34,623 bases of DNA. Source: Asparagopsis taxiformis. Lineage: Eukaryota > Rhodophyta > Florideophyceae > Bonnemaisoniales > Bonnemaisoniaceae. Where the stretch lies: positions 1 to 34,623 of the forward strand of contig JALQPE010000953.1 of the NCBI GenBank assembly GCA_030407315.1, given 5' to 3'. Below, one piece after another: positions 19,334-29,366 of the stretch (the stretch's first letter is position 1; each line of letters starts with the position of its first letter). The notes beneath the pieces are model-generated. The model was not told the origin of the DNA, ran no database searches, and saw nothing but the letters and a program-made list of their open reading frames with translations. The translations under genes and the position numbers were made by a program.

Positions 19334-19895
19334 GGAGTGGCTTGCTAGGGAGGGCTACCGCCCAAGAGTGCGGAGCTTTAAGGACCTCGACCAAGCCCTG
19401 CAGAGTCGCCACAAGGGGCTCATCGGATGCCAGAGGCTTCAAACACCATACCAGGGAGACAAGAATGTCACCTTCGCCCAGCAGTGGGGTTGGTTCCAGA
19501 CCACTCTCCTGCATCCCGAGTTCCGTGGACCCTTCCTCGTGAAGATCTTGGACAGGGAGGGCTTTGGGCACGTCGTCTGCATCGACTCTTCCTCGGATCC
19601 GATATTGATCTACGACTGCGTTGAGTTTTGCGCCATGAGGCTCACGAAAGAGTCGCTAGCCCTTTTCTGTAGCACTGGGAAGGGTGAAGACTTCAAGGCT
19701 ATTTCGGAGCTGCGCTTCGTCAGTCGTCACGGCACAACCCCGGAGGATAAGAGGGCGAAGCGCAGTCGAGAGCGCGCGAAGAAGAAGTCGTCCTCAAAGG
19801 GGAACGCTTCCGACCAAATTTCGGTTGCGGCTAGCTCAACTGGCACATCGGGTGCTAGCGATAACGTTAGCCGCTCCGGAGAGGCGAGCTCGTAG
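19257..19895 (+). CDS. Antisense accessory ORF in gypsy element, part 2
   Basis: Frame 3 is open from 19257 and reads HGRAAAKKFFLEEAKRDKEW and onwards, with the first ATG-like start only at 19368. It therefore looks like the continuation of part 1 after a frame change. It contains GHVVCIDSSSDPILIYDC, whose His...Asp spacing recalls transposon-encoded papain-like or OTU-like cysteine peptidases. The catalytic Cys is not certain (IGCQRL is one candidate). The C-terminus is a basic KRAKRSRERAKKKSSSKG tail followed by Ser/Thr-rich residues, suggesting nuclear localisation. Function is unassigned and the peptidase idea is weak. Confidence 0.55.
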   Translation, partial: HSNAIAIVHGRAAAKKFFLEEAKRDKEWLAREGYRPRVRSFKDLDQALQSRHKGLIGCQRLQTPYQGDKNVTFAQQWGWFQTTLLHPEFRGPFLVKILDREGFGHVVCIDSSSDPILIYDCVEFCAMRLTKESLALFCSTGKGEDFKAISELRFVSRHGTTPEDKRAKRSRERAKKKSSSKGNASDQISVAASSTGTSGASDNVSRSGEASS

Positions 19896-20270
19896 CTCGG
19901 GTCGTACAGATTCGGACCAGGTTAGCTCTGCCAGGTCCCCGGCTGACTCGTCCCGGCCCCATTAGAGGTGATCCCTGACGCCCAGGATAACAGTGATAGT
20001 AGCTTAGGTGATCCCTTAGTACCCGTTGCCCTCCCGATAGCTTCAGGATAGGCGGTAAACGACGAAATGAGATTCTTAACGAGGGACCGAAGGAGTAATG
20101 ACTAGGGAAGAGAGAGAAGAAGAAGATAGGGTCATCAGAAAGAAAGAGCATAGACAACAAAGAACGAAACAATGAAAGTTTAGGGGTAGAGTAGGAAACA
20201 TAAAGGAAGAGAGACCGCGCACTTCAGAAAAGGGGCCTGAAGGCGTGGGTGGTGCCTTACGGCTCGACGA
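19896..20270. other. Non-coding gap inside gypsy element
   Basis: Purine-rich on the plus strand (GAAGAAGA-type runs), lying between the stop of the antisense ORF and the stop of integrase on the other strand. Converging coding regions end here, so it may hold the 3' ends of both transcripts. No terminator signal was identified. Confidence 0.5.
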
Positions 20271-23200
20271 CTACTGGGTCGTCGGGGACTGGTATTTCAC
20301 CAAACGCCGGGCATGGATATCCTTACGCGAAGTACGTCCATGAGACGATACCAGAGAGTAGCGGGGGTGCGATTCCCGCACCACGCGGCACGGGCCGTAG
20401 TAGACAGACTTGAACGCGGGCCACTTCACTGCTGGGTTGAGTGCCTTTCCGTGGGCGACCAGAACCAAGTCTCCGACCTGGAACTTCTGGGTCTGTTTAC
20501 TCCGGAGGGGTCCTTTGCGAATCTCTCTCTGATCAACGATACGTTTCACCCTCCCGGCGCTAACGGCGAGTAACTCGATTCGGCGGTCTTCGACGGAGTG
20601 GGAGAGGCACGGGGAAACTTTGTCCCAGCCCATCCGCGGCGTGACTCCGTAGAGTAGCTCGAAGGGTGATGCTCCACCTGCCAGTGGGCGACGTCGGTAG
20701 CCGTAAAGAACATGAGTGAGGGCCTGGTCCCAGTCTATGCCTTCATCGAGAACCATCTTCTTCACTCCACGCTTTACCGTGCCTACCATTCGCTCCGCCC
20801 TCCCGTTGGACATGGGGGCGTACGCGAGAACGGTTCTCCACTCGATGCCAGATTCCTCCATGAACTGGGAGATAGAGGTTGCAGTGAAACATGTGGCGTT
20901 ATCACTGATAATGGTCTGAGGAGGACCAAATGAGTGCATTATCTCCTCTCGCACGAATGCTTTGACAACGTCCGCAGTGGCGTTAGCAGTGGCCCTGGCG
21001 AGTGGCCATCCAGTCAGGTGTTCCACGCAAACTAGGATGAATCTGTTTCCACCAGAGGAAGCGGGGAACGGCCCAGTGAAGTCGATGGAGAAGACAAAAA
21101 AGATGTTTGTGAGGGGGAAGTAAAGGGATGAGCAGTAATGAGGGAGCGGGGTAGCCAACTGGCATCCTTTGCAGGATCTCACATAGGCAATTACCTCCTT
21201 GTGAATATTGGGCCACCAGAACCTGTCCAACACCATTCTCTTAGTGGTGTGGGCATCCCAATGACCGATATCGTTGTGAAAGGCACGGAGTATACCTGTG
21301 CGAAGGGATCTGTCGGCAACAACTCGAGGCCCTTTGCTCGTTCGGCGGAAAAGCCTCCCGTCCCAGACGAGGTAACTTTTCATGGCTCGGCGGATGGCAA
21401 CCCGGGCCTTCTGATCTGTGTACTGGATCGGTAACTCTCGGAGGTGACGTTCCACTTCCACCAGGAAAGGCTCGAGGTCCCGGGGAGAATCATCGTGCCC
21501 TCCTCCTTCCGTGGTGACGTTGATGAGGTTCCCCTCTTCTAAGGGGAAGGCGTGACACACATTCGGGAAAGGTAGTCCGCCGCTTGGTTCGCATTTCCTG
21601 CGCGGTACTCAACCTTGAACTCGTACTCCGCAAGGAAACCCAACCACCTGGCCAGTCTCCCATGCACATCCTTTTTCTGGAAGGCGTGGCGGAGGGCCTG
21701 GTGATCCGTGATCAGAGTGAAGGGGATGGACGAGAGGAGATACACCCTAAACTTCTTGAGGGCGAAGACGACTGCTAGGGCCTCCCTTTCACAAGCACTG
21801 TAATTCCGCTCGCTAGTGTTGAGGGTGCGGCTGGCATATTCGATAGGATGCACCTTACCATCTGCTTTCTTCTGAGCGAGAATGGCTCCCAGGGCAACTG
21901 ATGAAGCATCTGTCTCAACGACGAAAGGATGTTCGAAGTCGGGAAAGGCTAGGACAGGGGAGAAGTAAGGGCCTCTTTCAAGTTTCTAAATGCCTCTTCC
22001 ATTTCCTCCGTCCAGATGAACTTACGAGTCCTGGAGGTTCCCGCATGCAATGCAGATGAAGTTGCTGCAAAATTCCGGATGAAGCGCCGGTAATACCCGG
22101 CAAGTCCGAGAAAGCTGCGGAGCTCGGTACACGTTTTTGGTGTTTGGACAGCCATGATGGCTCTGACCTTAGAGGGGTCGACAGACACACCATTTTGTCC
22201 ACAAGATGACCGAGAAGCCCTACCTTAGGCTTCGCGAAGAAGCATTTTTGAATTTTCAGCTTCAAGCCGTGCTGCGACAGGACGTAAAAGACTTGTCTTA
22301 GGTGGTCCACGTGGTCTTCCATTGACTTGGAGAATACCACTACGTCATCCAAATATACTCGGACAAACTTGAGGCCGGCTAGGATGACATCCATCATTCT
22401 TTGGAACGTCGACGGAGCGTTCATGAGGCCGAAGGGCATCACCTCGAACTTGAAGGTGCCGAATCGGCAGACGAAAGTAGTGACTTCCTTACATTCGTTA
22501 GCCATCCTGACCTGCCAATAGCCTGAGAATAGATCCAACGTGGAGAAGACGACGCTTCCCTCTAGGTCGTCGAAGATCTCTTGGATTCTAGGAATAGGCC
22601 AACGAACAGGCTTCATACGCTGATTTAGCGATCGGTAATCGACGCAGAATCGAGGCTTACCGTCATTCTTGGACACATAAACTATCGGAAAGGACCAGGC
22701 AGAGGTCGCTGGTGTGATTATTCCGGCCTCCAACATCTTGTCGAGTTCTTCACGAACCAATTCATTGTGACGAGGGGCCAGTCTTCTAGATGAGTTGTGA
22801 ATGGGTGTCGGGTCATTCAACTCGAAGTAGTGTTTGACGGGTACATCAGCGGGACGTAGGTCGTCTAAAGTCCAAGCAACCACATCCAGGTCTCGCAGAG
22901 TACTGGAGATGGATTCTGCCACGTCTTGCTCGAGGTGCGCAAGCTTTGAGTGCAGAGTGAACCTCCGTTCCTCTTCGACCTCCAGTCCGACTGTATAGTC
23001 AGGCTGAGGGCCAACCGAGGTTGGGTCGTTCAGTATGCCCAGAACCAATTCGTCCTGGTTCGTTTCTTCGTCCGATGAAGAAGAGGAGAACGGAACAAGG
23101 TCAGATTCCGAGGTGAAATCTGCGCTATCCGTCCCACTGGCAATCATGCGTTGTTTGCCAATGTCCAGTTCAAGGGGGACTTCGAGAGTACGTTTGTTAA

Positions 23201-24098
23201 TGGTCATACGGACAACCTGCCTCTCGAAGTCCAGCTTGGTCCTCAGCAGAACCATTGTGGGGATTCCAATCACGATATCGAAAGGAGAACCTTCGACTGC
23301 TAGGAAATCCATATGTACCGTCTCTCCATCAAAAGAGATAGGCACATTTTTAACCGATCCCAGGGTCGGGCAATGTACTCCATTAGCCACTGTTATACCC
23401 TTGGGCTTGAAGTCGTGAGTGAGCGAAAGAGCTTTCACAAGCTCGACTGAGATCACATTCGGAACCGCACCGGTTTCGAGTAGACCCCAGGCTTTCGTCC
23501 CGTAGACCTTAAGAGCTACGAGCTCGAGAACTCGTGGATGTTCTTCAAGAGCATTACCGGCGATCGCAATCGGCCGGGTCACTCTTCCTCCCTTCAGCAT
23601 ACGGTTCAACTCCTTTCGAGCTTCGTCGGCATCCCCACGGAGGAGTTGACCGAAAGACATACCGGACGGGGCATTCGCCAGTTCGCTGGTAACGTCATAT
23701 TTCGAAACCTGTTGAAGACCTTCCTTCTTGGTCTTCTTCGTCCTATTGGCCTTCTTGGCCTTGGAACGCCTAGGCTTAGCAGGAACCAGCATATTAGGAA
23801 TGATGGGGAGAGGTGGTACTACGTCGGTACGGGGGTTCTTCGGAAGAGCTTGCCCATCTGAAGCCCTCTTGGTTGTCATGACGGCATCGCCTTCGGCCGG
23901 AACTTCCGTCACTGACGTGACTTGGTTGGAGCCGCCCGTGTGATCGCCACGAACATCCCTGCTGTTGCTAGCACTCGCCTTCTGGTCTGTAAAGGTGACC
24001 TTTTGAGGGCGTGCCCAGCATGAGGATTCCGAGTGGCCCATCTTATTGCAACGGGAGCAGCGGGTCTCCTTATGTGGATTTGCCTCACACCGATTGGC
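20271..24098 (-). pseudogene. Gypsy pol: protease, RT, RNase H, integrase (frameshifted)
   Basis: Reading on the minus strand from 24098, the second CCHC knuckle (CSRCNKMGHSESSC) comes first. An aspartic protease follows with LLETGAV, where the usual catalytic Asp is Glu (about 23470-23490). The reverse transcriptase has the VYLDDVVVFSKS core (22344-22355 for YLDD). Near 22190-22200 one base seems missing: the frame ending GHLVDK should pass to GVSVDPSKV in another frame. A second frame change lies between about 21950 and 21853. RNase H continues (21853-21539: ASRTLNTSERNYSACERE), and a third change near 21540 precedes integrase (HNDIGH...CKGCQ zinc finger; catalytic Asp in FSIDFTG and IISDN, Glu in NGRAERM). 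Domains are complete but no single frame spans them. Confidence 0.9.
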
Positions 24099-24896
24099 CT
24101 AGTGACCCGGTTTCTTGCAGTAAGAGCACGTACGTTGCATATCGGTCGGAGAGGAAGCTACGGCAGAATGCGAGGTGGACTTCTTGATCAGGAGAGTCAA
24201 GCTCTCCATCTGATTCGCGAGAGCATCAACTTTGTGCTCTACGTTGCTCACCCTAGCATCTGGACGAACCATCAGCCTCGGGGCGGCTACTTCGCCGTGA
24301 ACAATATTTTCACGAGAGAAAAGAGGGTTATCCGTATGGAAACGGTCTGCTGTTTCCATTGCGCTACGGAAAGTCATCTTCCCAGCATGATAGTCACGTA
24401 CAGCTTTCACTGCAGCGTCATAGTCGTCGACTCGGTGGAAGATGACAAACTGCGCGAGCTCTGGAATTTCCATGATCGAGTTACGTAGTAAGCCAAATTT
24501 AGCCTTGGCATTGAACTCAGCCTTCTCGAACAAACGGTCCATCTCGCGCAGGGACCCAGGGAGGTCCGAGGCAGATAAGCGGGCTTCCGTTGCCAAACGG
24601 ATTATGTCTTCCGGTTCTTCCTCCGTCTTGAAGTGCTCCAGGAAGGCGGCTTTGACGGTATTGAAATCCAAGGCCGACGGCTTGAGGTCGCCGTCGGTGG
24701 AGAATGTGTCGAAGTAGAAGTCGAAGGCGGGGCCATCCAGGGAAGCCAGTAGTTCGGAGGCTTTCTCTTCGGGTGATTTCCCGCGCATCAAGACGTTTTC
24801 ATAGAAGAAGAAAAACTTCTTCACGTCGGAGTCGCCGGAGAAGGTGCGGCTAGAGCTCGAAGGGGCACCAGAGTTGTCCCTCCACAAGAGTACCAT
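24099..24896 (-). pseudogene. Gypsy gag ending in UAG inside the zinc knuckle
   Basis: Gag begins MVLLWRDNSGAP at 24896; the ATG overlaps the last base of the 5' LTR and the primer-binding site lies within its first codons. The capsid-like region runs to about residue 200 and includes FDFYFDTFS and a retrotransposon-gag-type helix-rich core. A coiled region and then CSYCKKPGH follow, and the frame ends at TAG (24099-24101). The same frame continues without interruption as ANRC, so a residue at the stop would complete a CX2CX4HX4C knuckle. Either a nonsense mutation or stop-codon read-through explains this. The downstream pol frame is the same frame. Confidence 0.85.
24878..24895 (-). other. 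Gypsy primer-binding site
   Basis: On the minus strand the LTR end CCAACA is followed at once by TGGTACTCTTGTGGAGGG, which has the TGG expected to pair with the CCA end of a primer tRNA. The tRNA was not identified. The site overlaps codons 1-7 of gag. Confidence 0.65.
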
Positions 24897-25146
24897 GTTG
24901 GCGTGTCTTTTTGCACGCGTGATAGACGCGGAGGCGCGACAAATTAAAAAAAGGAAAAGTAGTTTACTGGTTGTAGTCTGTCTATTTTTCTGTTCCCGAT
25001 ACATTATGATCGGACATTATATAGACCGGTGGCGGCGCGACACTGCAAACGTGTTTGCTGCCGGCACCGGCTGAGTTAGGGCTAGAAATTACAAAATTTT
25101 GTAAAATCTTGACTCCCAAATTTTATTCCGAAAATGTCATACGACA
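24896..25146 (-). repeat. 5' LTR of gypsy element
   Basis: 251-bp repeat matching 17827-18078. On the minus strand it carries TATATAA (complement of 25017-25023), a likely promoter TATA box for the element's own transcript. Confidence 0.92.
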
Positions 25147-25151
25147 GTTAC
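25147..25151. repeat. Right target-site duplication GTTAC
   Basis: Identical to 17822-17826 and directly adjacent to the CA end of the LTR. Confidence 0.93.
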
Positions 25152-25503
25152 CACCGTGTTTGACCTGACTATTGATGGAAACATTGCTTCACCTGGAAAC
25201 GTTTGCATAGACGAATCTCACCAGGAAAACCTGTCTCCACCACACGCTATTGTTCTTCCAGTTATCAAGCAGAATTCCTCCCCCACTACGTTTGCTCCGA
25301 ACACCGATTCCGGCTCCTGGTTTCTCCCTCTCACTTCAGGGGTTCGTAAGGTTGGTCTCCTCCACAATTGTAGCCCTTCATTATGTTCTGTAGAGCAAGG
25401 CACTTCGAATGGAGGAATTACGCATGGAGGTCCTTCGTTTATGGATGGTGGTTCCTTCTCTATTTTTGCAAGAGCAGATGGATATCCGCCAAGGACTGCA
25501 TGA
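25152..25503 (+). pseudogene. 3' part of ORF split by the gypsy insertion
   Basis: This stretch encodes TVFDLTIDGNIASP and onwards to a TGA at 25503. Taking out the gypsy element and one GTTAC brings it into frame with the fragment ending at 17826 (...FWAV-TT-VFDLT...), so the two are halves of one ORF. The product is about 117 residues here, Ser/Gly/Pro-rich, ending in GYPPRTA, with no recognised domain. Its frame relation to the CACTA ORFs suggests it is the C-terminus of that transposon's gene set. Confidence 0.75.
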
Positions 25504-25772
25504 TACTCTAGGGTCTAGTACATAAGCTTTTCTACCATATTACTTCCCGTAAACAAACTTCCTCATATTGTAGCGTTTCCGTCACATACATCCACCTTGA
25601 CATTGGCCATACTTATGTCCTTTGTCCCAAAATCTGTGAGACAATATGTTCTATTCTATGTAACCATCTCTAATTCCTCGTCTATACCATTCATGCTTCT
25701 TCCAGAGCTTATCCTTTCCTTGAACTGCCTCAAGCCTGAACCAGCTTCCTCAGGGCGGAACGTACCACAATA

Positions 25773-25890
25773 AAATTAAAGTAAAATTAGGTTTCTTTTA
25801 CTGCAGTAAAAACTGATCTACCAAATGCATCTTCCTAGATCACTTTTTACTGCAGTAACTAGTCATTTTTTCTAATTTTTCATCATTGGC
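25773..25890. repeat. Palindromic element copy 8, divergent
   Basis: The core TTACTGCAGTAAAAA...GATCTA, an ATGCAT centre (not GTGCAC), and TAGATCACTTTTTACTGCAGTAA are kept, but the outer arms are worn: TAAAATTAGGTTTCTTTT on the left against TTTTTTCTAATTTTT on the right. It is the oldest-looking copy, 270 bp after the split ORF. Confidence 0.82.
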
Positions 25891-25944
25891 TCCTCAGCCT
25901 GCAATACACGTTTCCGCTCACACGCGTGCAGCTGCACGCCAGCT

Positions 25945-25984
25945 GTAATGAAATAGAACACTACCTAGTGTTCTATTTCATTAC
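25945..25984. repeat. 40-bp hairpin
   Basis: GTAATGAAATAGAACACTA, then CC, then the exact complement: 19-bp arms with a two-base centre. It is unrelated in sequence to the 120-bp palindromes. It is followed at 25985-26035 by imperfect repeats of TCCATGAC / TTCATGAC. Confidence 0.88.
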
Positions 25985-28900
25985 GTGTTCATGACGAGTC
26001 CATCTCGAGTCCATGACCTGTCCATGACGTGTTCATAGATCATCGATGATTTGTTTCTGATTTGTCAGTACGAAAAGCGCGCGCTTTCTCACTACGCAAG
26101 TGAAATACGCGACCTCTGGGCTCACTCTGCAGCAGTATTTAAGCCAGTAAGCCTTAAAGATGTACCAAAGATAGCCGTATGATGTACCTATGACATGCGT
26201 GGTGTTCCTCTGATGTACGGATAAGGAACATTTGCTCTTCAGTTGATAGCCGCATAGCGATACACCAATGATGGACGGGAGATGTCCATACGCTCATCTC
26301 CCAGACATCAGCGAAGTATCTCTTGCGTACAGTAGAGATATCACGTACATCATTAGTTCATCTAAAGCATATCAGGGGTACATATTCCTTTTCTTATAGG
26401 GAAGCCTTGCGTCACGCCGGGCAACATCGCCATCACCTGTCGCTCGGAGCACACCACGTACGCAGGATGGGGCGGTGGAGTGCAATCATATCCCTACGGA
26501 TGTGGTTGTGCCCCGCCGCCTCCATCCTACGATAAGGTTTTCCAGCTCATTTAGTCTTTTATCCATTCCTCCCATTGTCTTTTTCTGCGGTTCTTCGTTG
26601 TTCTTCTGCTAACATACTTTTCTGCCTTTCCTACTTTCTGTTTCGTCTTTCTCCAGGGCTACTGTCATTACTACGTTTTCTCACTTCTAATCGAGCTTTT
26701 GGCATACCGTTTCTAGCACTAACCACTGCGTCATCCACTTCTTTCCATCTATGTGCCAGCAGAAGTTTCTGGGTTCTCTACAATCCGCTTACTCAAGCTC
26801 TGGCTCCACTATCAACGGTATGTTCTCTCGCTTCTAATCATGCTTCAAGCGTTAATGAAATTACATTCCTAGCACTAACCATTGATTCATCTATTCTCCT
26901 CCTTCCAGGTGCCAACAGAAATTTCTGGCTTCCCCTCATCTCTCTTTTAATGCCTATATTTATTTTTAGTTACTTTATGTAGAGCTAGTGTTTTGCCGTT
27001 TAGTATCTGCCATGGTGGCATAGTTCATAGTTCCATAGTGCAGTGTACAGATGATCTTCATGTCCTTAAACTTTTGGCGTTAGCTGCCCATTTACCTATT
27101 CCATATCCACTACACCATATTGTAAATCTTGCGTACCCGCTACTGGCTGCAACCTAGTCTAATTCGTTGTCCCTATGCCGATTTCCATTCTACCTAGATA
27201 TCGTTTCAGTCAGACCTATCCGTCCTGCAGTTTCTCCGCAAAAGTGCGATGTGCCGCCCATTCTACCTTTCAGTTTCTACCCAGAGCGCCCACCGGTACA
27301 ACTACTACTCTACTCAGTGAACATGGTCCACGCGAACCCGACTACATCCAGTGGAAGTGAACCGTACCCATTACAGTGCTCCACGGTGGAATAATACCAG
27401 TGTCACGAGCAGGTGTTATAATAGAATATATCCGGGCTTTACACAGTACTGTAGTTTGGAAACTAACCGCGCTTTGCATTGGGCCGTACATGCCCAGTCA
27501 ATGGTCCCTTTCCAGATTATCGTTTGGCCAGTTCCACAAGTCAGCTTGGTCACGTCCCATAAGCAAAAAGTCACCTACTCTGGAATTATTCCAATGAATA
27601 CAATAATCATACTTTGGTCATCGTCCATTCAGCGAGTGCTGCTTACGCCTGGTTTCAGACACCGGACCGTCACGGTGTGCCCATTATATTTTATAGTTTA
27701 TTTCTACGAATCGCTCTGCACCTTCCACCACTTATCGCAGTCACGGTGCACCCCATATCTAACTATACCCATATACAGTACTGGTTCCATTCCAACAGTC
27801 CGTGTCTGCGTGACTTGGCCCGTTCTAGTCAACCCGCCGTCCTGCTCATATATGGACGTGGTTCATTTCCATTCCTACGTGCCCTTCCGTACATGGTTCA
27901 GCCATCACCTCACGGCCATACCATAGTTCTGCTTGGTTCCTGCCTACTGTAAAACAAAATTGCCGTGCTGGTCTCAGCCCATGATTTTTTACATTTTTTT
28001 CGATGGGCCTTATCCAAACGTTGGGGATGGGCGTTCCGCTAAAATATGGTGACTAGTTCTACTGTACAATACGGCATTTTCCATGGAATATTCTCTATTT
28101 TTGCTTACCCTGTGAACCTTGGGATTCAACCTTGAAAATGCGTTGTATTAGACAAACGAAAAGATGCATTGCGTCGTAAGTTATGGTCTGTACAAGCCGA
28201 AATTTCGCAATGTTGAGATGTGTTGCGTGCTGGTCATGTGTTGCAGAGACGTGGTGACCAACTTGAGGTCTGAGATTGGGTGCTGCATAGCTGTTTTGTC
28301 GCATCTGAACTTGTGAATCGGGTGGAGTTTGATTGGTGTATATCGATCATGGAGATGTCGGTAGGCAAGTCACAGTGGATTAGATGATGATCTTCAAAGT
28401 TGAATGTGAGATCAATTAGGCAAAGAATTGATTGTTTTCGTCAAGCGTAGAGGTACTTACCGATTTGGATGCCAAAGCAGTTGTAAAATGACGCGTCACA
28501 AGTAGCCTATGAGGTATACAGGCATTGTTTCGGCGTATTTGCGGGGCGTTTTGGATAGTTGAAGCGAGAGGTCCAACCATGGCGTTGGCAGATGTGACTG
28601 TGGGTACGGGTAGATGGGAGCTGATAATGATAGCATGAGTCTCTCTACTGCAGCGAGTAGGCTGGAAAGCAAAGTATGGCATGTCTGGTTTTTGTTCATT
28701 GAGTGAGTGCCAGTGGAAGATATTGTGCGGAATCGTCACCATTGAGTTTGGTCTCGAGTGAATGATAAAGGAGGACGAATATTCATTCTTGGATACTTGC
28801 AGTCTTTCCAGTGATGCCTGATACGAAATATAAATTCACATGCTGTGAACGTCAGAACTGCTACACATTATGACGAGGCTACCCTTTCATTGCTACAATG

Positions 28901-29366
28901 CGCATTTAGTAGAAGAGTGCCAGATTTTTAACTGGGAAGCGGTGTATAAGCAGAGATATAATTAGTCTAGTCATTCACGCAGATATTTTTCAGGCCCCGA
29001 CTCTAGCCGCTTACGCCACCATAACTGCAGATTGAAAGAATGCTTCTACTGCATTTGCTCCTCACAAGTGAGTCCAAAAGGAAGAAGGGATGCCAAGTAC
29101 TGGGATGGGAGCATGAGTTTGGTTGTTGGTGAAAGAAAGCGACATGGTGCCAAGTGTCTGTCTTGGGCAATATCGCTGAAATGGTCCACCTATCGATACC
29201 ATTTCAGATGTCGATTCCACCAAAACAACAACGACATGCGTACGGCAGACGCTATTTACTGTCAACCTGTTAAGGCAATATATATCCCCTTTGTTGAATG
29301 TTTGTCGTTGCATACTCATGCTTTCTTTATTTGTTCGTCGTCCTTGAGACGGTTTAAATATTCTTG
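25985..29366. other. Long region without a convincing gene
   Basis: About 3.4 kb with only short frames lacking any domain. It contains a partially duplicated segment at 26685-26935, repeated TGATGTACC-like words at 26155-26220, and from about 28.0 kb the plus strand becomes G/T-rich like the copia elements to its right. It may be decayed transposon sequence and the outer flank of the first copia element, but no LTR pair was found. Confidence 0.5.
26685..26935 (+). repeat. Imperfect ~150-bp direct duplication
   Basis: TTCTAATC recurs at 26685 and 26832, and CTAGCACTAACCA at 26713 and about 26869, with similar following sequence (GTGCCAGCAGAAGTTTCTGG against GTGCCAACAGAAATTTCTGG). A weak ORF (26575-26982) spans both copies and shows the same duplication in its peptide; I do not call it a gene. 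Confidence 0.7.

Larger units (their letters stand above)
17827..25146 (-). mobile_element. Ty3/gypsy LTR retrotransposon, 7.3 kb
   Basis: Two direct repeats of about 251 bp (17827-18078 and 24896-25146) begin TGTTGGCGTG and end CATACGACA, and GTTAC duplications flank the whole. By eye the LTRs differ by about three substitutions and one single-base indel, so the insertion is recent. Coding orientation is minus: gag, protease, reverse transcriptase, RNase H, integrase. The primer-binding site is at 24878-24895 and the polypurine tract at 18082-18091. Between integrase and the 3' LTR lie about 2.2 kb with plus-strand (antisense) ORFs. The polyprotein is broken by one UAG and at least three frameshifts, so this copy is probably non-autonomous unless some breaks are sequence errors. 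Confidence 0.95.

Noticed and set aside
26575..26982. 135-residue hydrophobic ORF
   Set aside because: It spans an imperfect direct repeat and has no family resemblance. The hydrophobicity follows from T/C-rich DNA.
27351..27952. Overlapping plus-strand ORFs of up to 191 codons
   Set aside because: Two frames are open at once with no motif, start context or splice logic. I cannot support a gene.
28416..28742. Minus-strand ORF upstream of copia 1
   Set aside because: The composition matches the C/A-biased copia strand, but there is no recognisable gag or other domain.
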